Shown here: positions 55,139-64,000 of the stretch, one piece after another
Layout: each line of letters begins with the position of its first letter
How positions within the stretch are numbered: the first letter of the stretch is position 1
From: Ochotona curzoniae
Taxonomy: Eukaryota > Chordata > Mammalia > Lagomorpha > Ochotonidae
DNA length: 64,000 nucleotides
NCBI RefSeq assembly: GCF_017591425.1
Contig: NW_024465885.1
Span: 33,798,501 to 33,862,500 of the forward strand
Direction of reading: 5' to 3'
Notes under the pieces: generated by a model
Told to the model about the DNA's origin: nothing
Databases searched by the model: none
Seen by the model: only the letters and a program-made list of their open reading frames with translations
Program-made: the position numbers and the translations under genes

Positions 55139-56259
55139 TATTAGTAACTTCACATTTACCAGAATATAACACTTTGATATATGTTTTGTTAAAATGGAAA
55201 GACTCATTATTAAATAAGCCTCCGTGTAGTTCGTTCTCATTATGACAAAATGCAAAGAAAATTTGTATTATGTTATTCTAGAATGTCTTTTAGATTGACG
55301 TACTTGAGTGATTATGACTGAACAAATGGCTTGACTTCTATCAGCTGTACCTTTAAAACTTACCTTCTATAAAATTGAAAGTTTGCACATGTATTACATT
55401 GTCGCAAATTACTTTTAATTCATTAGTGTGTGGATAATATGTATATATTTTTAAATTTTGGCTTCTTTGAACCTAAAAATCTCTGCCAGTTAGACTTTAG
55501 AAAAATAACGTGTGTTAACATTTTCATTCATAGTTTCATGTAAATGTGTTTTATCAACATAAAAGTAAAATTTCAAGAGTTGTGTTACTGTATTTCTCAT
55601 GTATGAATGCTTCTTAGTTCTTTTTCCATATTCATTTTCACAATAAAAATATTAATATGCTAAATATTTTCTGAATCTCTAGAGGCCCACACTTAATACT
55701 TTTGCATGCATACAATCTTATTTTGCAAATATTCATACAGATTTCATTCTAGGAATGTTACATGTAACTTTTTGAATGTTTTATTGTATATGAAGCATGG
55801 GACTAAGCACTTTACACTTAATGATATTCAGTGTTCGTATTAGCAATATTGAAGGGGTATTTATAAGCAGATATGTTGAGGGTCAGTGGATTAGTATGTG
55901 AAATTAGTTTCATTTCATAGTTGAAATATTTTCTATGAGGTACATTGCAAAATTAAGAATTGTGTTTCATAACTTTCTTCCCTTATTAGCTCTAGGGATG
56001 AGATATAAACATGATTTTTAAAAAGAATTGTCTTTGAAATTTCATGTTAGATTGTAGCAATTTATTTTAAAAAGCAGCTTTGCTCAGAAATCCAAGAGGT
56101 GATGCTAGGAGTAATTTTTTTGTTTAGCTCTGGCCAGAGGCTGAAGAAGAGGGAATTTCTTGATAGAAATATCCAGACGTAGGAATTGCTGTTGATGGTG
56201 TGTGATGAACACACTTAAAGGAAACAAAGAATCAGATATGAAAATCTGGAGTCAGATGG
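55139..56259. other. Unique AT-rich noncoding stretch
   Basis: No recognised element. Confidence 0.55.
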
Positions 56260-56400
56260 GACCATTCATAAACTCATTTGTTCATCCCTGCTTCAGTGGG
56301 TATTTATTGTGAGCCATTATCTTTTCTTTTTCTGGTACAAGAGATGTCCTAAGCCTTTAATGTGCTTATTAAGGCTGTAATTGAATGGAGACATGGAAGT
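56260..56400 (-). mobile_element. L2 3' end fragment, minus strand
   Basis: AACTCATTTGTTCATCCCTGC, GTGGGTATTTATTGTGAGCC and GGTACAAGAGATGTCCTAAGCC, then AATGGAGACATGGAAG follow the inverted L2 3' end ('tcattcaacaaatatttattgagc', 'ggggatacaa'). Diverged. Confidence 0.5.
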
Positions 56401-57324
56401 GCCTATGAAACACAATAGAAACAAAATCGTAAGAGCTGTTATCAGATAACCTGATTATTTAGACATTTTTCTGCAATTTGGCAATAAAATTAAATGAAGA
56501 AATTTGGTGCTGGAAAATTACATGCTTAAACATGAAATGAAAAAAAAAAACTTCACATGCAACTGTGAATATCTATTTTTATTTATTATGTTGGCACCTA
56601 AGTGTCAATGTTAAAACTGGCATCATACAATAGATATAAATCTCCTTTTATGAAGTACACAATCCCTCTAGCTTTATCTTTGAGACAGCATGTTAGACAT
56701 GCACAAGTTCACAGTGGAGAAAACCTGGACTTAAATGACAAACTGAGCCAGTGAATGATGTCAAACCTGAGGATCGATAATTAAGTGTAATTCTGGCATA
56801 CAATAAAGTAGGTTCTGGATGGTGCCTTGACTGGTACTGTAGTACTTACATTTTTGTCTTTATTGCTCTCCAAATATGAAATAACCTGGATCAGGCAAAC
56901 TACAAAAATGAGACTAACCTCGGCAAAGGATGAAGTTTTGGCTATTTTTTTAAGTGCAAAAAATAGAACTGGCAATATTACTCCTCCCACCCCTGTTTGC
57001 GTGAAGGGAAGTTTTCCAACAGCCTCTTCAGTTCACCTCCTGCACTCCACTGCATCGGTTAGTCATAACACTTTTGCTTTTAGCATCTCACATATTCTCT
57101 TTTCCTTCCTCTTCAGGCTGATCAAAACACATGAAGTCATCCAGGCATGTGTTGTTCGTTCTAGTTTTGCTTTTTAGTTTTCCTTCTCATCCTGCCTCAC
57201 TCCCTGCCCCTCTTCTTTGTCCCTGCTACTCTTTTTTGTTTACTTCCTTCTTTACATCCCTTATTCGCGTTTAATGACTTAACTGTCCAACATCAAAGTT
57301 TTAACTTGTAAGGCCATGAAAGAA
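56401..57324. other. Unique noncoding stretch
   Basis: A 116-codon plus frame (56827-57177) has no recognisable domain. Nothing else seen. Confidence 0.5.
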
Positions 57325-57583
57325 AGAGAATGGGGGCAAGGAAGAGAGTTTCCATAATGTGTTTCCATGCCAGGAACCAAGAACTGCATGTTCATGGTTC
57401 TGCCATGTTCTTACTGGAACCCACCACTTGGGCCATCTCCTGCTTTCCCAGGCGCATTTGCTGGAATTGGGTTGGAAGTGGAAGCAGATTGGACAGGAAT
57501 CTGCACACAAAGGGAATGAATACGCGACGGAGCTGCTTAGCCCTTAACATGCTGTACCACAATGTTGGCATTGGGCTTTGCTT
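57325..57583 (-). mobile_element. Old CSINE, minus strand
   Basis: GAGAGTTTCCATAATGTGTTTCC, AGGAACCAAGAACTGC, CACCACTTGGGCCATCTCCTGC, TTTCCCAGGCGCATTTGC, GAATTGGGTTGGAAGTGG and TGCTGTACCACAATGTTGGC are the inverted body and head in order. Diverged. Confidence 0.8.
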
Positions 57584-57587
57584 TGTT

Positions 57588-57775
57588 TATTTTTGAGAAT
57601 TAGAGAGAGAGAGAGAGAGACTGACAGAGATGGAGTCTCTACCCACTGATTCACTCCTCAAACAGCATATTATTTAGGCCTGTGCAAGAATTACACCACA
57701 AGCAGAGAACACCATCCATGTATTCCACATGTGTGGAAAGAACCCAGTTGTACTGATGCCCCTCAGGGTCTGTAT
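57588..57775 (-). mobile_element. Probable old CSINE fragment, minus strand
   Basis: TTTATTTTTGAGAATTAGAGAGAG, a (GA)n run at 57602-57620, and CCACTGATTCACTCCTCAAAC resemble the inverted 3' half of the C-element; the rest is poorly matched. Confidence 0.55.
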
Positions 57776-58629
57776 AGACAGGAAAATTGAATGAAGAATT
57801 GAAACTGAGCTCAAGCCCAGGTGAACTGGTGTGAAACAAAGGGATATTAACTGTAAGGATGATATTCATTCCTGGAGCTCTCACTCAGGTTCTTTAGAGA
57901 GGAAGTGTTTACACAGAAACAGTGGGGTAATGGCATGTAAGTAAGGATAGCATTGAAAGACAAGGACAGAATAAAAAGTCTTTAAGGTGAGCAATGTATT
58001 GCCATGCAAAAATAGGGAAACCATTCCAGTATGAACAAAGAAGGCTGCAAGAGCCCCGAGTTCACCTACATTAAGGTTCTTGTTATCACACGGAATGGAT
58101 TTTGCAAAACAGAAGAAGTACAACAGTAGAAATGTTATTTTTTTAATGTTTTATACTGCAGTCTGTTTCCCCCGAATGCAATCTCTTAGTGTAGTTCGCC
58201 TTTCATTCTGCAGAAACTGTCATCTTTCCACCGTTAGGTTAGTTTCTGTTGGTAGATGTGTAGTAGCCCGCAGCTTCTGCCACTAACTCTTATCCTTTTG
58301 CTCATGAATGTCAAAAGTTAAACATAGACAAAGACCCCTTGTTCTGGGAGCATACTTTCTTCAACACTGTTTTCCACATTTATCTGCCTCAGTGTGACAC
58401 ATGGAACCTTTTGTAGGATCCAACTTCATAGACCCTTTTATTCGAAATAGTCTGGTATCTGTTACAGTGACTTACTGGCTATGGTTTAAATGTCTCCAAC
58501 CACATTCTCAGTACAACCTTAATAACAGTCATTTTTGAATACACATTATTTATGTCATATATTATTTATTGTGTGATATGTTCCACAGAGAATAGTAATA
58601 CTATATTAAATGCATTGACCATATTTACC
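57776..58629. other. Unique noncoding stretch
   Basis: No repeat or coding frame recognised. Confidence 0.5.
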
Positions 58630-58760
58630 CTTTACAAAGTGTTTTCACATGCATTAACTCATTTTGCCTTAGAATTATACAAATAAATATTAAATGGCAT
58701 GTTATTTTTCTCATACTATGCAGACACAGCAAGCGCTCATAAGCTGTGGATATATTAGAT
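58630..58760 (-). mobile_element. MIR SINE, minus strand
   Basis: CACATGCATTAACTCATTTTGCC, AATTATACAAATAAATATTAAATGG, TCATACTATGCAGACAC, then AGCAAGCGCTC follow the inverted MIR ('catgcattatctcatttaatcc', 'attttacagatgagg'). Ancient and diverged. Confidence 0.65.
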
Positions 58761-59660
58761 AATAGGCAATAAATGCGTGCTGACAGAATATGAAGAGTAT
58801 GCATGGAAAATACAAAGACAACACAATCATAGTTAATTATCAAACACAAACTGTACTTTCTTTTTTTTGTGCTTTTCATAAGACATTATTTCTATGTGGC
58901 GCATTTTGATTATGAAAGCATAAGCAATGCACTGTTTTCACCCCTTACACTGACCCATGGTTACACAAAAATCAGGAAGTTTCTCACAGTCTCCTACTCT
59001 GAATCACAGTATCTATATGGAAAGGCCATCAACACTGCTGACTAGTGGCTCAATGTCTGTAGCTATCTGATTCCTTAATAGTTAAATAGCAATCATACAT
59101 TTACTTGATTTTGCTGTGAATGTAAAGCAGAGTAATGCAAATCCTTGTACACACCAGTGAAATGTTAGCTGTTTCTTCTTCTTTTTGTAGATCACTCTTA
59201 ACTTTAAAGCTTTATTTCAAATCTGTACTTCTTAATAGCTGTTGAATAGTTGGACAGGTGAAAGAAGCAGCAAATTTTCTGTTGTTTAGTAGATAACATT
59301 AATATGTAAGTTATTAAAATATAATCATTTTTCAAAAAGTAAGAATGCTATGTCTTTTTCTCATCTTTGAGTATTCAGAACAAATTCCTCTACTGATATT
59401 TGAATGAAAATAAGACAAAGTTATTTCTTTATTAACTTACAAGGGGCTACTGACTACTCAAAACCGTGGTTTTGATCATCGTGAATGGTATTCCTCAAAC
59501 ATTTCCAGCTTTCACCATTTACACTCCCTAAAGTTTAGGTTGGCCTATAATAAAGTTGGGCCAGTGACAGGTGATTAGCAGTGCCATGCCTCTTGCCCTG
59601 TTGATAACTGTTAGAATGAGCTGCAGTGAAAGTTGCGGAATCCAATCTCTGGCTGACTAT
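58761..59660. other. Unique noncoding stretch
   Basis: Nothing recognised up to the CTCF-like site. Confidence 0.5.
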
Positions 59661-59667
59661 GGCAAGA

Positions 59668-59681
59668 CTGCCCCCTGCTGG
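59668..59681 (-). promoter_or_regulatory. CTCF-like core motif
   Basis: CTGCCCCCTGCTGG on the plus strand is CCAGCAGGGGGCAG on the minus strand, which satisfies every position of the consensus CCASYAGRKGGCRS. It lies in unique AT-rich DNA, outside any SINE I can see. CTCF binds such sites as an insulator and chromatin-loop anchor. Binding here is inference. Confidence 0.55.
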
Positions 59682-62600
59682 TGTACACTGACAATAAAAC
59701 AAGATCAAAACTGGTTAAAACATGACACTTCAAACTATAAGTTTTGCAACACAGTCTAAATAAATCCCATTGTTTGGACATTCATTTGGATTTTTGATTA
59801 TTTCTATTTGCTTTATATAATTTAAAAATATGTGACTTTTCATTACTTCTGCTTTTATTCTTCAACATATAAAAATGAGGATGTAAAAAAGAGTTTAAAT
59901 GTTCAGTTCATTTAATGTTCAGTTCAGAATACAGTCCTCTGTACTTCACAGAATAATACAGATTTTCATTAAGTTTCAGGAGTTATAATAGAAGGATGTT
60001 TTATAGAGGTGATTTGTGCACCTTAATATGTATTTTTGGATTTAACAAATAACCTATGAATATTAACCAAAATAATAGAAGTCAGAAATTAAAAAGAAAT
60101 TAAGGAAGATTATTCAAGTTTTAACTGTGTCTACAGAAAAATAATTTTTGAGGAGAAAGTGGAAAATCTTGGAGAGATGATAGGCATAGATGACAATTTT
60201 CATACTTGATGCTCAACTATAAAAATTTCAGTTATCCATCATGAAAGGGTGCTAATCAGTTTGAAAAAGTCGTTTTGTGAATTAACATGAGTTGCAACTT
60301 GGAAGTGATTTGTTTATTTAGAGAGGAATAACAGAGAAAAAGAAACACATACAAAAAGAGTGCGTAGGAGAGGAAGAGAGCAAGCGGTAAATACAAGCAT
60401 CAGCCTAAGATATTGATTAAATAAATGTTTTAAAATTACATATTATTATGTACACATGTCCTAACATTCCATCGTACTTTTGCGATTTTACAGTTTTACC
60501 CAAAAGCTATCATGTAGTTTTAGGTTCTGTCATCTGAGGCATGCATTCCTGTCTAGTCTTTTATCAAAGGATTCATTCTTGGGAATCAACAAGGCATAGA
60601 CCCGGACTAAAGAGAGCTTTCATCGTTTTTAAGAAAGTGACGCTAGCTTACAGTCTCCTAGGAAACTCGAAAATTCAACAGCTGTAGAAAGTCCAAGTTT
60701 TACAAAACAGCTATTATTGTGGGTAAAATCTTCCAAGGAAGTGATCCTTAAAATCTCACCTCCTCTTTAAATTCAGTCTGAGTAATACTTCAAGAGTATT
60801 TATGTTTGGTCTTTTTTTTTTTAACCATGCGATATGAGCAAAACTCAGAAATGAATGCTTGCCATTTTCTCATCTGCAGTTAAATTCAAGAGACTTAACA
60901 ACAGGCTAATTATTTGAAGCAAATGATCATCAAACAAACATGGAAGAAAATACAAATCCAGAGAGAGCAAACAGAATAATTTGTAAGGCAAGATAAGTGC
61001 AATTAGTAAGAAATATACATAGGAAAAGCTGAGAAATAATGTAAAGAGATATAATATGTAAAAAATAACCATGCATTAAAAAAAATTGGTTTCCCTCTGT
61101 GAAATTAAGAACTTGCAGTAAATGATCTTCCAGATGCTATCAAGAGGGGATAAAAAAAAAAAAAACCTGCAGTGCTCTTTGTAACTGTCTTGAAAGCTCA
61201 GCTTGTTTTTTTTTCTTTTTTGAATGCGGAACAGTATGATGGGATATGGTATTTAGCAACGTAGACTGTGTCTGTCACCCTCATGCTGCTATTGATGATC
61301 TGTACCCATTTTGCTCTTAGGGGGAAAGTTGAGGATTTGCCATTAGGTAGAAACTGCCCAATATTGGTCATTTTGTTTGTGTTTGCAATTAATTTATTAT
61401 CATTGGAGCTTGATGAGAAATTTGTAGTGTTCACAGTGGAACTGAAATGTGTTAGTACCATTTCTCTGACAATGGAAAATTACAAGTGAGGAATAAACAT
61501 GTTGTTTGAATTTTCCATGTGTTTCCAAGCCTGTCCAATATGATTTTCAACAAGAAAAGAGGCAGCCTTTGACATGCAGCAGATGGAAGCCAAAAATATT
61601 GCTTTTCAGTGTTATTCATGTGACTTTGGAGAAGTTCATTAGTTTACTGAAACTCTTTTTTTTTTCTATGAATCATGCCTGCAATTTAAGTATCTCAGAA
61701 TTGTTGAGAGAAGTGTTCTAATTCAAAGACATTATATTAAGTATTATTAAATGTTCTCTTTCCTCCTCTTTCTTTTCTTATAGACTTAAGTAATTTTTAG
61801 GCAACAATTTAACTGATATAGACACAAGTGCACTATTATATTACATGGAACTGCATCTTAAATGAAAATGAAGATAAAAATATAAATGATAAAGTATTTC
61901 CATGAATTTATCTTAAAAAGATTAACTTTATTTGTAATTTTCCTTCACAAATATAGGATATTATACAATTAACCTTCAGATACATCTTTTGTTTTTTTAA
62001 ATCAGATATTTGGTGTTTTTTTTGTCAATGGACAAGATGTTCTCTGCCCTAGTGGAACAGCCTGATGAAGACAACAGAATAGGAGTGGTTAAATACATGC
62101 AATTAGAGTAGTTGGAACTTGAAGGAGATTGCATTTGAACTGAGGGCTGAGTGATGTATTAGAGTCAGTCACTGAATGATTTCGAGAATACTGTCCAGCC
62201 AGATTAAAAACAACAACGACAACAACAACGACAACAATGAAAAGCAGCCTAAGGTAAAGCTTCTAAAGATTCAGTTATCTTGGGATATGGTACGAAAAGA
62301 AAGAACTGGAAGTTTCATTAGGGTGTAGGAAGAGGTCTCTCAAACAACCCTTTCTGTCTTGTGAATCTCTTCTTCCATTTTGCCAGGATTGATAGTGTCA
62401 CCGGGATTAATAGCATGCTATTTATGATATTAAGTTGGGAGAAAAACACAAAATGTTAGGAAGGACATTGTGACTCAGTCTTGGTTGTAGTTTTCTTGCC
62501 ATTTGTCCTTGGGGAAACCGTGTTGTGCACAGTACAGTGAGGAACTCAAGATTCCTGCCAACAACCAACAATGAACGTGGAGTGGCTCCACCACACAAAG

Positions 62601-63229
62601 AGAAATCTTCAGATTTTGTGACTCTGGACGTTTAGCAGACTGAAAGTTCATTAAATATCCAGAAGCAAAAATATTTAATTTTCTCATGGATTTGTGATCC
62701 TTAGAAATATTGTCTAAGAGAAACTATTGATGACCTGAAGAACATATGTGTTTGGATCATTTCCACAAGGCAATGGATAACTTATATTACAGTGCTACCA
62801 ATAAGGTGGTATGGTGTAGGGCTTCCTAGACCTAGTTGTTTAAAGTTTGCATAGCGATTTAAAGGTATGAAATCTGTGCAATTGAGTTTTTTAATTAAAA
62901 ATTAGTTATTGTATACATAGTTAGAAGGGTATGTAAGAATTAATTCGATGTCAAGTAATTGATAGCAGTCAAAGATATGCAAAATGTGGGGTAACCTTGG
63001 TGCGTATAAATATGTTAGATCAATAAAAATAAAAGCTAATATTTTTTTCAAGTGGCAAAAAATCTTTAATTGTGTTCAGTTTCATTATGTTCAGTGACAA
63101 TGTCAATAAAACTGGCACTTCTTTTTCCATCCTGAAAATTAAGACTACTAAAAGCTTTTGTTGGCAAGACTGAAAAATTACTCACTTACATATGAACCTG
63201 AATTGATTCAAGCTCCTTGAAATTCATCC
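59682..63229. other. Long unique AT-rich noncoding stretch
   Basis: About 3.5 kb with no clear element and no frame above 87 codons. It holds an AACAACGAC simple repeat at 62209-62238, and a purine-rich stretch (60310-60420) that may be an unrecognisable SINE tail. Confidence 0.55.
62209..62238. repeat. (AACAACGAC)n simple repeat
   Basis: About three tandem units of AACAACGAC with CpG retained, followed by AACAATG. Confidence 0.85.
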
Positions 63230-63440
63230 ACAAAGTTCTCATTCACTTTTTTCTAGCAATTCCATCTCTAGGAATTTATCTCAATGACATACTTGCAATG
63301 TTAATATACACTAACTGTATCCTATAAAGCTATTATGATGGTGATATTTAGAAGTAATTGGTGCACAAATAATGTATTATGGAATTAATCACTCTATGGC
63401 ATTAGTTGAAGAAAATATTTTGAAATTCATCTTATCTTGA
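63230..63440 (+). mobile_element. Possible L1 3' region fragment, plus strand
   Basis: CTAGCAATTCCATCTCTAGGAATTTATCTC resembles the L1 'agcaattccactcctaggtatttacc' block. AAATAATGTATTATGGAATTAATC follows where 'tacaatggaatactatg' is expected. The middle is poorly matched. Confidence 0.45.
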
Positions 63441-64000
63441 ATCCAGGTGTGTGAAAAAAAAACACAAATATGGATGTTATATTTCATAGCATATGACTAT
63501 AAGCTGTATGTGAAGAGGCAATGTTTGCAAGAACTTTCGGTAAATATGAATCTTTCCAAGTGGAACATTTACAGATCATTCTGACTTTATTCATGAGGAT
63601 TTTCTCTGTCATTAGAGAGAAAAAAAACTTTGTGCAATATTTCTTTACAAGTAACCTGAAACTATTCATGAAAAATAGAAAATATAACTGTAACACATAC
63701 TTGATAAATTTACCTATATCATGACCTTCCATTACAAGAAATGACTGCAAAAATAACTGTTACATTAGTCATATTCTCCATTTAATCTGTTTCTTTATAG
63801 TGATAATTTTAGATTCTTAATCTAATTCTGTGTATAATTTTGGACTTTGAAATTTGTTTCTGCTTGTTTTCATTAGAAATGCAGAGCATGATAATAAGTG
63901 GTAAAATAGAATTGATTGTTCGTTGATTAAAAATAACATTAGGATAAGTAATTAAAAATACGAAAATAACTATCACAGAACTATTAAGAGATACAAAATT
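63441..64000. other. Unique AT-rich noncoding stretch
   Basis: No element recognised up to the window edge. Confidence 0.5.

Noticed and set aside
54675..55172. 165-codon minus frame
   Set aside because: It spans the full CSINE at 54788-55123 and its flanks.
60300..60420. Old CSINE tail on the minus strand
   Set aside because: TTTATTTAGAGAGGAATAACAGAG is suggestive, but the body does not follow, so purine-rich chance sequence is equally likely.

Overview
This is vertebrate, specifically mammalian, nuclear DNA: AT-rich, CpG-poor and full of interspersed repeats. The dominant repeat is a tRNA-derived SINE whose body (ATGGG-CGCC motif, GGGAAAGCAG motif, GGAGTGAATCAT motif, CT-rich stretch, AATAAATAAATCTT tail) matches the lagomorph C-element (CSINE). 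The head and body variants look more like the pika (Ochotona) lineage than rabbit; the order-level call is firm, the genus is inference.

I find no protein-coding gene, no classical RNA gene, no CRISPR array and no bacterial-type operon. All the long open frames are short (the longest is 181 codons), and most lie inside SINEs or other retroelements. The window reads as intergenic or deep intronic DNA.

Layout. 0-3.4 kb: unique AT-rich DNA with one plus-strand CSINE and a small minisatellite. 3.4-5.4 kb: a young CSINE, a CpG-rich 1.05 kb minus-strand retroposed element with a matched target-site duplication (TSD), and two older CSINEs. 6-9 kb: a decayed L1 with 5'UTR, ORF1 and 3'UTR but no ORF2 (HAL1-like), split by a CSINE. 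9-28 kb: unique DNA with scattered CSINEs (several with perfect TSDs), one MIR and one L2. 28.3-33 kb: two decayed plus-strand L1 fragments (ORF1 C-terminus and ORF2 endonuclease/RT pieces) and an inverted L1 3'UTR. 33.6-39 kb: CSINEs, minus-strand L1 ORF2 and 3'UTR fragments and an ancient repeat. 40.06-40.91 kb: a solo LTR on the minus strand. 41-49 kb: mainly unique DNA with an LTR-like remnant, an L2 and old CSINEs. 50.4-51.3 kb: a GC-rich island with two splice-acceptor-like junctions and hairpins. 51.6-53.1 kb: three stacked CSINEs followed by an L1 3'UTR fragment. 54.8-64 kb: one young CSINE, an MIR, a CTCF-like site at 59.67 kb and mostly unique DNA.

The elements do not form a pathway. 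The SINEs, and probably the 1.05 kb element, have L1-type hallmarks (A-rich tails, 13-17 bp TSDs), which is how CSINEs are known to be mobilised in trans by L1. The best candidates for something beyond ordinary repeats are the 3773-4825 element, the 50.44-50.79 kb structured GC islands, the CRE-bearing palindrome at 35.82 kb and the CTCF-like site. No result supports a new multi-gene system here.
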